A stretch of 45,449 nt of DNA from an uncultured Oscillospiraceae bacterium (lineage in GTDB: Bacteria > Bacillota > Clostridia > Oscillospirales > Oscillospiraceae), in contig CAKTRJ010000020.1 in NCBI GenBank assembly GCA_934597345.1, positions 1-45,449 of the forward strand, given 5' to 3'. Of the stretch, positions 23,502-32,155 are shown piece after piece (position 1 is the stretch's first letter; each line of letters begins with the position of its first letter). The notes under the pieces were generated by a model. That model was not told the origin of the DNA, did not search any database, and worked only from the letters and a program-made list of their open reading frames with translations. The translations under genes were made by a program, and so were the position numbers.

Positions 23502-23566
23502 AAAGCTGCGGCGGTTAGAGTATCCTAACTGCTGCGGACGGTGGATCGGATAAAAGGGAGGACCTT

Positions 23567-24169
23567 ATGAAACCAAGCTATATTACGTTGAATTTTCAAC
23601 AGACGGCGGCGCAGCGCTTTCCGGCACGGGCCGGGGAACTGAACGCCGCCTTTGAAGCGCGGCTGCAAGCGCTGCGGTCGGAAAACGCCGAAGCCAGCAA
23701 GGAAAAGCAGCGCCATCTGGAGAACCAGATCCTGCCTGGGATCGCCGCGTATGAAACGCTGCAGACGGTCATGACGAAGGAGGAGGCGCTGGAAACCGTT
23801 CACGGCTATGTGGAAGGAAAGGCCTGGAGACTGAAAAAGGCGTTTCTCAAGCTGATGCGGATCCCCGGCCTATACCGGATCGTACCGGGTATCTTCGCCA
23901 GAGAGACGCCGAAGCTTTTCGGCGTAACGGCGGGCTTTGCGGCCACGGATATCCAGACCTCCGGCGGCGTATGGCGTATCGACATGACGAAGTGCCCCTA
24001 TCACGACGCCTGCGCGCAGTATGGCTGTCCGGAGCTGTGCCATTGCTTCTGTGACAGTGACGACATTACATATGACGGCCTGCACCCCAAGCTCTGCTGG
24101 CACAGGACAAAGACGTTGGGGCGCGGCGATGACTGCTGCGATTTCTGCCTGAAGATCAAGGGAAAGTGA
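23567..24169 (+). CDS. L-2-amino-thiazoline-4-carboxylic acid hydrolase family protein
   Basis: 200 residues. The C-terminal cysteine-rich part (KCPYHDACAQYGCPELCHCF, then SDDITYDGLHPKLCWHRTKT, then DDCCDFCLK) is the hallmark of the ATC-hydrolase (L-ATC hydrolase) family, which in Pseudomonas opens a thiazoline ring in cysteine formation. In gut Firmicutes the family is common and mostly uncharacterised, so the substrate is open. The N-terminal part is helical. GGGAGGACCTT precedes the ATG. Followed 25 bases later by a metal hydrolase, so a two-gene operon. Confidence 0.75.
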   Translation: MKPSYITLNFQQTAAQRFPARAGELNAAFEARLQALRSENAEASKEKQRHLENQILPGIAAYETLQTVMTKEEALETVHGYVEGKAWRLKKAFLKLMRIPGLYRIVPGIFARETPKLFGVTAGFAATDIQTSGGVWRIDMTKCPYHDACAQYGCPELCHCFCDSDDITYDGLHPKLCWHRTKTLGRGDDCCDFCLKIKGK

Positions 24170-24194
24170 TATAGAGATAGAGAGGAGTGACCGC

Positions 24195-25028
24195 ATGAGA
24201 GCGGGAAGAACGCTGATCGACATGCATGTCCATCTGGCACGGTATGAGGTACTGTCCGACAGCACGCGGGAGTGGTTTACCTCGCTGTACCCATCCGAGG
24301 CCGCCTATCAGGCGGTATGTGACGCCAATGCCTCGCCGGAGGATTTCTGCGCCATGCTGGCGGAAAAGGGCGTGGACTATGCCATGATCCTGGCGGAGGA
24401 CACGCCTGCGGTCACCGGCGTGGCGGATAACCGGATGGTGGCGGATTTCTGCAAGGGTTACCCGCAGCTGATCCCGTTCTGCACGTTTGATCCGTTGAAG
24501 GAAAAAGACATGCCGGACCAGCTGCTTCGGCTGGCGGGGGAGGGCTTCCGGGGTGTGAAGCTGTATCCCACCTATAACTTTTTCTATCCCAACGACCCCA
24601 TGATGTATCCGCTGTACGAAAAGGCACAGGAGCTGGGGCTGCCAGTGATGTTCCACACGGGACTTTCCGTGTTCAGGGGCTCCCGCCTGAAATATGGCGA
24701 CCCCATCTTTTATGACGACATCGCGGTGGACTTTCCGGAGCTGAAGATCATCATGTGCCACGGCGGTCGGGACTGCTGGTATAAGGAAGCCTTTACCGTG
24801 GCGCGGCTGCATAAGAACGTATATATTGACGTGGCGGGCCTGCCGCCGAAAAAGCTGCTGACATACTTCCCGGATCTGCCCCGTCTGGCCCATAAGTTCG
24901 TGTTCGGTACCGACTGGCCCAGCGTGGACATTGGCAAAAATGCCGACGATCTGGCACGGCTTCCGCTGCCGGAGGAGGCCGTTAGGGCGATCCTGGGAGA
25001 GACGGCCCGAAAGCTGCTGGGGCTGTAA
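24195..25028 (+). CDS. Metal-dependent amidohydrolase (TIM barrel, amidohydrolase-2 type)
   Basis: 277 residues. IDMHVHLARYE gives the HxH metal motif near the N terminus; FRGVKLYPTYNFF carries a conserved barrel segment, GLPVMFHTGLSVF and IIMCHGGRDCW provide further histidines, and FVFGTDWPSVD the catalytic aspartate. This fits the amidohydrolase_2 family (decarboxylases and hydrolases of small ring compounds). GAGAGGAGTGACCGC precedes the ATG. Operon with the ATC-hydrolase-like gene suggests consecutive ring-opening or hydrolysis steps (inference). Confidence 0.85.
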   Translation: MRAGRTLIDMHVHLARYEVLSDSTREWFTSLYPSEAAYQAVCDANASPEDFCAMLAEKGVDYAMILAEDTPAVTGVADNRMVADFCKGYPQLIPFCTFDPLKEKDMPDQLLRLAGEGFRGVKLYPTYNFFYPNDPMMYPLYEKAQELGLPVMFHTGLSVFRGSRLKYGDPIFYDDIAVDFPELKIIMCHGGRDCWYKEAFTVARLHKNVYIDVAGLPPKKLLTYFPDLPRLAHKFVFGTDWPSVDIGKNADDLARLPLPEEAVRAILGETARKLLGL

Positions 25029-25057
25029 GCTATGCGTTGCGGTACATATATCAAAAG

Positions 25058-25093
25058 AAAAGGAGCCTCCCGCGGCTGCGGGAGGCTCCTTTT
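25058..25093. terminator. Perfect 16-bp bidirectional terminator
   Basis: AAAAGGAGCCTCCCGC pairs perfectly with its complement around GGCT, with A/T ends for both strands. It separates the hydrolase operon from the convergent TetR gene. Confidence 0.85.
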
Positions 25094-25134
25094 GCAGTAT
25101 GTACGGGGAAAGGCGCGTCTGTCCTCACAATGAC

Positions 25135-25737
25135 TCACTTTGTGCCGAGTGCGCCGTACCGCAGCCTGGCGCCCTGCACATGATCCGTCAGGGTACGGTC
25201 GGCAAAGGAGATCAGCTCCTCCGGCGTGCGGTCGATCTCGCCCAGCAGCCAGCTCTCCAGCATGCCGGTCAGGGCCACCACATAAAAGTGCGTGGTCAGC
25301 TCGATATCCGCCTCTGTGGCGCCGGCGCTGATGGCGCCCACCTCATGGCCGAACTGCTCCACCGTGCGGTGGATGATGGCGTGGACGTCCGTCTCAAAGA
25401 AGCGCTTGAGGTGTTCGCGGCCCACTGACCGCAGGGCGCACAGGCACACGGCCTTGTTTTCCTCAATGTACCGGAACAGCTGCAATAGCCCCTCCTGCCA
25501 CAGCAGCGTACCCTCGTGCTGGCGCAGCAGGGACACGGCCTCATCCTGAAACATCCAGCGCATCAGGTCATAGACGTCCTCAAAGTGGTAATAGAAGTTC
25601 TGCCGCCGGATGCCGCAGCGCCCGGTGATGTCATGAATGGTGATCTTGTCGATGGGCTTCTGGGCCATCAGCTCCTTCAGCGCCGCCGCCAGCGCATGCT
25701 TGGTCTGGTCGGACGCGGCATAGGTGCGCTTCTCCAC
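25135..25737 (-). CDS. TetR/AcrR-family regulator of the exporter operon
   Basis: 200 residues with a GTG start at 25737 (GAGG upstream; no earlier ATG fits). HTH at about 31-63 with ITIHDITGRCGIRRQNFYYHFEDVYDLMRW, closely similar to the other two TetR proteins here. The C-terminal domain has LTTHFYVVALTGMLESWLLGEIDRTPEE. Divergent from the pump operon that begins at 25906; a palindrome lies between, so it is the likely repressor. Confidence 0.88.
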   Translation of the reverse strand: MEKRTYAASDQTKHALAAALKELMAQKPIDKITIHDITGRCGIRRQNFYYHFEDVYDLMRWMFQDEAVSLLRQHEGTLLWQEGLLQLFRYIEENKAVCLCALRSVGREHLKRFFETDVHAIIHRTVEQFGHEVGAISAGATEADIELTTHFYVVALTGMLESWLLGEIDRTPEELISFADRTLTDHVQGARLRYGALGTK

Positions 25738-25769
25738 AGTGGAGACCTCTTTCTATCAAGAGTAGTGGC

Positions 25770-25798
25770 ATTATACCATAGAATCCGTCTCAGGTCAA
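25770..25798 (-). promoter_or_regulatory. Promoter of the TetR gene at 25737
   Basis: On the minus strand TTGACC (25793-25798) and TATAAT (25770-25775) spaced 17 bases. Confidence 0.75.
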
Positions 25799-25809
25799 AC
25801 GGCGTACCG

Positions 25810-25827
25810 GTGTCAGAATTGTGACAC
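25810..25827. promoter_or_regulatory. Palindromic operator candidate GTGTCA-N6-TGACAC
   Basis: Perfect half-sites GTGTCA and TGACAC separated by GAATTG, between the two divergent promoters. Probable binding site for the adjacent TetR protein. Confidence 0.55.
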
Positions 25828-25845
25828 GGACCAGCCCTTTGACCT

Positions 25846-25874
25846 TTGCATTTCCGGAGCGTTTCCGGTATTCT
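25846..25874 (+). promoter_or_regulatory. Candidate promoter of the exporter operon
   Basis: TTGCAT (25846-25851), 17 bases, TATTCT (25869-25874), 31 bases before the ATG at 25906. Boxes are moderate. Confidence 0.4.
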
Positions 25875-25905
25875 TTCACCGTTATTGTGAGACGGGAGGT
25901 GCCTT

Positions 25906-26238
25906 ATGGCCCGATATCATGTGATTTTGGAAAGTCCGCTGGGGGAACGCAGCGGCACACTGATCCTATACGAGCGCGGCGGCATCGTTACCGGTATGCT
26001 GTCGCTGTTGGGGACAGATAACCAGGTAACAGGCGGTAAGGAGGGGACGGAGCTGTCCCTGCACCACACGCTGAAAACCTGTATCAGCGCTTTGGAATGT
26101 CATACACAGCTGCATGAGACCGGCAGCGGATTGCAGGGTACTGTCAGCGTCGGCGTTGTCCGTATGCCGCTGCGCGGCACAAGGATCGAAGAAACGGAAA
26201 AGGAGCATCAAGAGCATGTCACAGCAGACCAAGCATAA
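25906..26238 (+). CDS. Small hypothetical protein heading the exporter operon
   Basis: 110 residues, mostly beta-strand character: MARYHVILESPLGERSGTL, GGIVTGMLSLLGTDNQVTGG, and GTVSVGVVRMPLRGTRIEE. No signal peptide, membrane segment or cysteine cluster. It resembles small barrel-like proteins that sit next to pumps in Firmicutes, but I cannot name the family. GGGAGGTGCCTT precedes the ATG. It overlaps the start of the pump gene by 23 bases. Confidence 0.65.
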   Translation: MARYHVILESPLGERSGTLILYERGGIVTGMLSLLGTDNQVTGGKEGTELSLHHTLKTCISALECHTQLHETGSGLQGTVSVGVVRMPLRGTRIEETEKEHQEHVTADQA

Positions 26239-28717
26239 GCAGACCTTCATGGAGAGCCTGGCAACGTTTATCGTGGATAAGCGGAACCTGTTTTTCCTGC
26301 TTACCATCATTGGTCTTGTTTTCTCGATTTTTTCCCGTAGCTGGGTGCAGGTGGAGAACGACCTGACCGCCTTTCTGCCGGAGGATTCCGAGACGAAGCA
26401 GGCCCTGAACGTGATGGAGGCGGAATTTACCACCTACGGTACGGCAGACGTCATGGTGGACAACATCACCTATGACGATGCTTTGCAGCTCAGCGATACC
26501 CTCTCTGAGATAAAGGGTGTCCAGAGTGTAGCCTTCGACGAGACCACCGGCCACTACAACAGCGCTGCGGCGCTGTACAGCGTCACCTTCGACTATGACG
26601 AGACGGATGACGCCTGCCTGACGGCGCTGGACGCGGTGAGGGATACCCTGTCCGGCTATGACCTGTATATCTCCACCGATCTTGGCAACACCCTGCAGGA
26701 GACTATTGCCAGCGAGGTCAGCATCATTATGGTGTATGTGGCGGTGATCGTGATCGCGGTGCTGCTGTTCACCTCCCAGACCTACGGCGAGGTGCCGGTG
26801 CTGCTGCTGACCTTCGTGATCGCCATGATCCTGAATCAGGGCAGCAACTTCCTGCTGGGCAAAATCTCCTTCGTGTCCAACTCCGTCACCAGTATCTTGC
26901 AGCTGGCCCTGTCGCTGGACTACGCGGTGATCCTGTGCAACCACTTCAAGGAGCAGCGGGAGACCATGCCCATCCGGGAGGCGGCCATTGCCGCCCTCAG
27001 CCGGGCCATCCCGGAGATCAGCGCCAGCTCCCTGACCACCGTGGGCGGTCTGGCGGCCATGCTGTTCATGCAGTTCAAGATCGGCCCCGACATGGGCATC
27101 TGCCTCATCAAGGCCATTCTGTATGCGCTGCTTTCGGTGTTCGTGGTGATGCCGGGTCTGCTGGTGCTGTTCGGGCCGCTGATCGAAAAAACGAAGCACA
27201 AGAACTTTGTCCCCAAGGTGGATTTCATCGGCAGGTACGATTTCAGGACCCGCCGCATCGTTCCCGTGATCTTTGCGGTGTTCGTGGTGTTTGGCATCTT
27301 TTTCTCCAGCAAATGCCCCTACGCTTACGGCTACTCCAATCTGGTGACCCCCAAGCTCAACGAGACCCAGATCGCGGAGAATAAGATCAAGGATACCTTC
27401 ACCAGCAGGAACATGGTGGCGCTGGTGGTGCCCTCCGGCGACTATGAGAAGGAGGCGCAGCTGCTGCGCGAACTGGAGGCCCGGGACGAGATCGACTACA
27501 CCATGGGCCTTGCCAATGTGGAGGCCATGGACGGCTATATGCTGGCCGACAAGCTGACGCCCCGTCAGTTCTCCGAACTGGCGGATGTGGATTATGAAAT
27601 GGCCCAGCTCCTCTACGCCGTCTATGCCACCGAACAGGGCGATTACGGCAAGCTGGCAGGCAACATCGCCTCCTATAAGGTGCCGCTGATGGATATTTTC
27701 CTGTTCGTCTGCGACCAGGTGGACGCCGGCATCGTCACCATGAGCGATGAGCAGACACAGACCCTCAACGACGCCAAGGGCCAGATCGAAAGCGCCAAGG
27801 CTCAGCTGGAGGGAGAGGAATACAGCCGCATGCTGCTGTACCTGACGCTTCCGGTGGGCGGCGACGAGACCTACGCCTTTATTGATACCATCCGGGATAT
27901 GGCCAGCAGCTACTATCCCGACGGCAATGTGTATGTGGCGGGCGACTCCACCAACGAGTACGACTTCAAGAAGTCCTTCTCCCGCGACAACACGGTGGTC
28001 AGCGTGGTATCTCTGCTGATCGTGCTGGTGGTGCTGCTGTTCACCTTCAAGTTGGTGGGCATGCCGCTGCTGCTGATCATGGTGATCCAGGGCAGTATCT
28101 GGATCAACTTCTCCATCCCGGCCTTTACGGGAAGCGAGCTGTTCTTCATGAGCTATCTGGTGGTCAGCTCCATCCAGATGGGCGCCAACATCGACTACGC
28201 CATCGTGATCGCCAGCCGGTATCAGGAGCTGAAAGACAGGATGGATCATCAGCAGGCCATCATCGACACCCTGAACTTTGCCTTCCCCACGGTACTGACC
28301 TCTGGTACCATCCTGACGGTGGCGGGTACGCTGATCGGCCAGATGACCTCCGAGGCGGCCATCGCCGGTATCGGCCAGAGCCTGGGCCGGGGTACCATCA
28401 TCTCCATGTTTCTGGTGCTGTTTGTACTGCCTCAGATCCTGCTGGTGGGCAGCGGCATTGTGGATAAGACTTCCTTCGCCGTGCCCAAGGTCATCCGCAA
28501 GCGTGAGACCAGCGGCCGCATGTTCGTGGACGGCGTGGTCACCGGCGAGATCAACGGCACCGTCAGCGGCATTATGCGTGCCAGTGTGGACGGCGACATC
28601 AATCTGAACCTGCTCTCCGGCAGCGTCAGCGAGCAATCGCTGCCGGAGCACACACCACCAACGGAACCTCAGCCAACGGAAGCGGGAAAGGAGGCAGATA
28701 CAAATGAAGAAGCATAA
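26216..28717 (+). CDS. RND/MMPL-family membrane transporter
   Basis: 833 residues with the two-fold RND architecture: a first membrane helix (about 28-46), an external domain, five further helices, a second external domain (about 420-610, including a helical stretch), and a second membrane block. Characteristic Asp-Tyr motifs lie in equivalent helices: LSLDYAVILCNHF and ANIDYAIVIASRYQE. Likely exports lipids, fatty acids or drugs by proton motive force. After the last helix the tail contains VDGVVTGEINGTVSGIM and ASVDGDINLNLLSG, short glycine-spaced beta repeats like a bactofilin helix. Start at 26216 with AAAAGGAGCATCAAGAG before it; the longer upstream frame lies inside the previous gene. 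Confidence 0.88.
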   Translation: MSQQTKHKQTFMESLATFIVDKRNLFFLLTIIGLVFSIFSRSWVQVENDLTAFLPEDSETKQALNVMEAEFTTYGTADVMVDNITYDDALQLSDTLSEIKGVQSVAFDETTGHYNSAAALYSVTFDYDETDDACLTALDAVRDTLSGYDLYISTDLGNTLQETIASEVSIIMVYVAVIVIAVLLFTSQTYGEVPVLLLTFVIAMILNQGSNFLLGKISFVSNSVTSILQLALSLDYAVILCNHFKEQRETMPIREAAIAALSRAIPEISASSLTTVGGLAAMLFMQFKIGPDMGICLIKAILYALLSVFVVMPGLLVLFGPLIEKTKHKNFVPKVDFIGRYDFRTRRIVPVIFAVFVVFGIFFSSKCPYAYGYSNLVTPKLNETQIAENKIKDTFTSRNMVALVVPSGDYEKEAQLLRELEARDEIDYTMGLANVEAMDGYMLADKLTPRQFSELADVDYEMAQLLYAVYATEQGDYGKLAGNIASYKVPLMDIFLFVCDQVDAGIVTMSDEQTQTLNDAKGQIESAKAQLEGEEYSRMLLYLTLPVGGDETYAFIDTIRDMASSYYPDGNVYVAGDSTNEYDFKKSFSRDNTVVSVVSLLIVLVVLLFTFKLVGMPLLLIMVIQGSIWINFSIPAFTGSELFFMSYLVVSSIQMGANIDYAIVIASRYQELKDRMDHQQAIIDTLNFAFPTVLTSGTILTVAGTLIGQMTSEAAIAGIGQSLGRGTIISMFLVLFVLPQILLVGSGIVDKTSFAVPKVIRKRETSGRMFVDGVVTGEINGTVSGIMRASVDGDINLNLLSGSVSEQSLPEHTPPTEPQPTEAGKEADTNEEA

Positions 28718-31700
28718 CATCATCCGGCGCATCGTGTCCGTCCTGTTGGCGGCCATACTGCTGCTGTCCCTGTGCCCGCTGGCCTTTGCCGACAACGATA
28801 GTAAGATTCTGTCCATCGGTACCCAGGAGGAGCTGCTGGAATTTGCGAAAAGCTGCGCCTCCGATACTTATTCCAAGGGCCTGACGGTGCGGCTGACTTC
28901 CGATATCGACGCGGGCGGCCAGTCCATCTCCATTCCGGTGTTCTACGGCACCTTTGACGGCCAGGGCCATTACATTTACAGCCTTTCCCTGACAGACAGC
29001 GCCTCCGGCTATGGATTGTTCAGCCGCGTGGAAAGGGGAGCGGTGGTAAAGGATCTGTCCGTGGAGGGCGACGTGACGCCCTCCGGTACCCAGAGCCAGG
29101 TGGGTGGCATTGCCGGTGTCAACGCCGGGCGGATCGAGAATTGCATCTTTTCAGGTATCGTCATGGGCTGTGACTATGTAGGCGGCATCGCCGGAAAGAA
29201 CGAGACCGGCGGCGAGATCTTCGACTGCCGCGCGTCCGGTGTGGTACGGGGCAGTCAATTCACCGGTGGTATCGCCGGCCAGAATTCCGGCACGCTGCTG
29301 AACTGCGCCAATACGGCGGCGGTCAACACCGCCGTCAGCGAGGATGACATGGCGGCGGATCTTGAAAACATCGAAAGCACCCTCTATAACCTGCTGAAAA
29401 GTGAGGATGTAACGGAGAATGCCGTGACCACCGATACCGGCGGCATTGCCGGATACTCCAACGGCATCCTGCAAAGCTGCGTCAACACCGGCGCGGTGGG
29501 CTATCCTCATGTGGGCTATAATGTGGGCGGCATTGCCGGACGTCAGAATGGCTACATGGCCAGCTGCATCAACCGCGGTACCGTACAGGGCCGCAAGGAT
29601 GTGGGCGGCATCGTGGGGCAGATGGCCCCGGATATCACGCTGCAATTCTCTTCGGGCAGCCTGGATGAGCTGCAAAATGAACTGAACGGCCTGCACAATG
29701 TGATCGACTGCACGCTGGATGACGCACAGTCCGCCTCTGACACTGTGTCCGGCCGTATCTCCCGTATCTCCGGCTACGCCGACAATGCCCGCGACAGCGC
29801 CCATAGCATGACGGGGCAGCTGGGTGACTTCGTGGATACCAACGTGGATACCGTCAATAATATCATGCTTCTGGTGGAGCGGTATCTGGCCAAGGCGGCC
29901 CCTATCATGGAGGATCTGGCGGCCGCCTCCGACAGCACCGCCCAGGCCGTTGCCGCCATGCGGCAGCTGCTGGATACGCTGAACGGCATGGAGGAATATA
30001 ACGACCAGCTGCTGGCCCAATTGCAGAGCGCCTGTACGGAGATCGCACAGGGCTGCGACGATCTGGAGAACGGCCTGACCGCTTTGGAAAACGCCTTTGC
30101 CCTGATGGAGGGCGGCGTAGCCAAGCCGGATACCCAGCCGGTGCGGGACGATATCGCCGCGCTGCGTGAGGCGGTGCTGATGCTGGAGACCACCATCGGC
30201 CGCGCCATGGAGGAGATCGGCATCAGCGGCGCGGTGACGCCGGATACCAAGGCACAGCTGAAAGCCGACCTGAAAACCGTGCTGGACTGCTATGGCACGA
30301 CGATCCGTGATCTGGTGGATCTGCTGGTCCACACCAATTTCAGCGCTCTGCGGGAGCAGAATCTGGAGACGCTGAAGCAGATCGCGGGCTATCTGCGCAG
30401 TGCCATGGGTAGCTTTGCCGATGCTTCGGGCCATTTCAGCAATGCCATGAATGCGCTGGCCGACGCCATGGGTACCCTGCGGGAGATCAATGCCCGGATG
30501 GACACGGTATTTGCTCAGCTGGACGAGGTGCTGGCCAATGTCCAGCAGGCCTCCGCGTCCTTGACCAGCGCCTTTACCAAGGCGGCCCAGTGGGCGGAGG
30601 AGCTGTCCGGCGAAAACCCTGGTTCCTTCTCCGGTCTCGGGACGGAATTCGGTGAAAGCTCTGACGCGCTGAATGCGGCGCTGGGCGGCATCGGCAACGA
30701 GCTGACGGCGCTGAACGGCGAGATGTCCAATGCTACTTCGGTGCTGCTGTCCGACGTGCGGGCCATCAATAACCAGTTCATGAAGGTCATGAACCTGTTC
30801 CTGAACGTGCTGAACAATACGCAGAACGTGGACTATACCGATATATTTGAGGATGTGTCCGAGGAGAGCCTGCAAAGCGCTATCGGCGGTAAGGTGCTGG
30901 AATGTATCAACTACGGCAGTGTGGAGGCCGACCGGAACGTAGGCGGTGTGGCAGGCGCCATGGCCATCGAATATGACCTTGACCCTGAGGATGATCTGTT
31001 GTCCTCCGAGAACCGTACCACGCGCTTTACTTACCAGACCCGCGCCATCCTGCTCTCCTGCGAGAACTATGGCGCGGTGCAGGCCAAGAAGAGTTGCGCC
31101 GGCGGTCTGGTAGGCCGGATGGATCTGGGCACCGTGTCCGGCTGCGGCGGCTACGGCGCGGTTTCCAGCGAGAACGGCGATTATGTGGGCGGTGTGTGCG
31201 GCCTGTCCCTGTCCTCCGTCCGCCGCAGCTATGCCAAATGCACGCTGAAGGGCCGTAAATATGTGGGCGGCATCGTCGGCTTCGGCAGCCGCGTGTCCGA
31301 CTGCCTGTCCATGGTGGAGATCGCCGGGCTTACCCAGCTGGGCGGCGCGGTGGCCGGTGAGATCACCGGCGATTACAGCGGCAACTGCTTCGTGTCCGAT
31401 ACGCTGGCCGGTGTCGACCGCGTCAGCTATGCCGGTAAGGCGGAGCAGATCACCTATGACGCCCTGTTGGAGAGGGAGGATGCCCCTGAGCAGTTCCGCA
31501 GCCTGACCCTCCGCTTCGTATCCGACGGCAAGACGGTAAAGTCCCGGACTTTCGATTATGGCAGTTCCTTCGACAGCGACATTTATCCGATGCTGCCGGA
31601 GAAAGAGGACAGCTATGTCCATTGGGACAGAAGCCAGCTGAGGGACCTGCGCTTTGATACGGATGTAACGGCGGTCTATGAGCCGTATGTGACCACCCTG

Positions 31701-32117
31701 TCCTCTGACCAGCGGCGTGACGATCATCCCATTTTGCTGGTACAAGGCAGCTTCCGGGAGGGCGATGTCCTGCAAACAGCCGAAGCGGAAGCCGCAATGG
31801 ATAACGCCGTGGAAGCCTGGTCACTCCGTATCCCCGACGATGGGCAGGAGAGCCATGAGGTACGCTGGCCGATGCCTGACAAGGGAAAGAACTATACAGT
31901 ATATGTAGACAGTGGCTCCGGTGCGAAAAAGACTGACTGCCAGAGCAACGGCAGCTACCTGTGCTTTACCATGGATGGCAGCGGCACTGTCACCATTGTG
32001 TCCGCATCGCAGCTAAGCTGGTGGATCTGGGCTGCAGGCGGCGGTGCGGTGGCAGCGGCGGCAGTGGTCGTGCTGCTGGTGCGGCGGAAAAAGCGCACCA
32101 CCGCGGAAACGAAATAA
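28704..32117 (+). CDS. Large secreted, membrane-anchored GLUG-repeat protein with helical midsection
   Basis: 1137 residues. Signal peptide (MKKHNIIRRIVSVLLAAILL...LAFA). GLUG-type beta repeats fill about 95-315 (e.g. VGGIAGVNAGRIENCIFSG, TGGIAGQNSGTLLNCANTA, VGGIAGRQNGYMASCINRG) and return at about 735-930 (VGGVAGAMA, GGLVGRMDLGTVSGCGG, VGGIVGFGSRVSDCLSM). Between them about 400 residues are helical and coiled-coil-like, as in YhgE/Pip-type and pore-associated proteins. The C terminus has one membrane helix (WWIWAAGGGAVAAAAVVVLL) followed by RRKKR, placing the bulk outside the cell. It overlaps the pump gene by 14 bases, so the two probably form one envelope machine (inference). Confidence 0.8.
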   Translation: MKKHNIIRRIVSVLLAAILLLSLCPLAFADNDSKILSIGTQEELLEFAKSCASDTYSKGLTVRLTSDIDAGGQSISIPVFYGTFDGQGHYIYSLSLTDSASGYGLFSRVERGAVVKDLSVEGDVTPSGTQSQVGGIAGVNAGRIENCIFSGIVMGCDYVGGIAGKNETGGEIFDCRASGVVRGSQFTGGIAGQNSGTLLNCANTAAVNTAVSEDDMAADLENIESTLYNLLKSEDVTENAVTTDTGGIAGYSNGILQSCVNTGAVGYPHVGYNVGGIAGRQNGYMASCINRGTVQGRKDVGGIVGQMAPDITLQFSSGSLDELQNELNGLHNVIDCTLDDAQSASDTVSGRISRISGYADNARDSAHSMTGQLGDFVDTNVDTVNNIMLLVERYLAKAAPIMEDLAAASDSTAQAVAAMRQLLDTLNGMEEYNDQLLAQLQSACTEIAQGCDDLENGLTALENAFALMEGGVAKPDTQPVRDDIAALREAVLMLETTIGRAMEEIGISGAVTPDTKAQLKADLKTVLDCYGTTIRDLVDLLVHTNFSALREQNLETLKQIAGYLRSAMGSFADASGHFSNAMNALADAMGTLREINARMDTVFAQLDEVLANVQQASASLTSAFTKAAQWAEELSGENPGSFSGLGTEFGESSDALNAALGGIGNELTALNGEMSNATSVLLSDVRAINNQFMKVMNLFLNVLNNTQNVDYTDIFEDVSEESLQSAIGGKVLECINYGSVEADRNVGGVAGAMAIEYDLDPEDDLLSSENRTTRFTYQTRAILLSCENYGAVQAKKSCAGGLVGRMDLGTVSGCGGYGAVSSENGDYVGGVCGLSLSSVRRSYAKCTLKGRKYVGGIVGFGSRVSDCLSMVEIAGLTQLGGAVAGEITGDYSGNCFVSDTLAGVDRVSYAGKAEQITYDALLEREDAPEQFRSLTLRFVSDGKTVKSRTFDYGSSFDSDIYPMLPEKEDSYVHWDRSQLRDLRFDTDVTAVYEPYVTTLSSDQRRDDHPILLVQGSFREGDVLQTAEAEAAMDNAVEAWSLRIPDDGQESHEVRWPMPDKGKNYTVYVDSGSGAKKTDCQSNGSYLCFTMDGSGTVTIVSASQLSWWIWAAGGGAVAAAAVVVLLVRRKKRTTAETK

Positions 32118-32154
32118 AAGAGAGGCGCACGGTTTTTCCGTGTGCCTCTCTTTT
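32116..32154. terminator. 17-bp bidirectional terminator
   Basis: AAAAGAGAGGCGCACGG pairs with CCGTGTGCCTCTCTTTT around TTTTT (one G-T pair). It serves the convergent exporter and phosphatase operons. Confidence 0.85.
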
Positions 32155-32155
32155 C

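Noticed and set aside
26219..28816. 865-residue minus-strand ORF opposite the MMPL pump
   Set aside because: Low-complexity, His/Gly/Gln-rich composition typical of the reverse complement of a GC-rich gene; the plus strand has clear motifs and a ribosome binding site.
29151..31775. 874-residue minus-strand ORF
   Set aside because: Shadow of the GLUG-repeat gene; no signal, motifs or ribosome binding site of its own.
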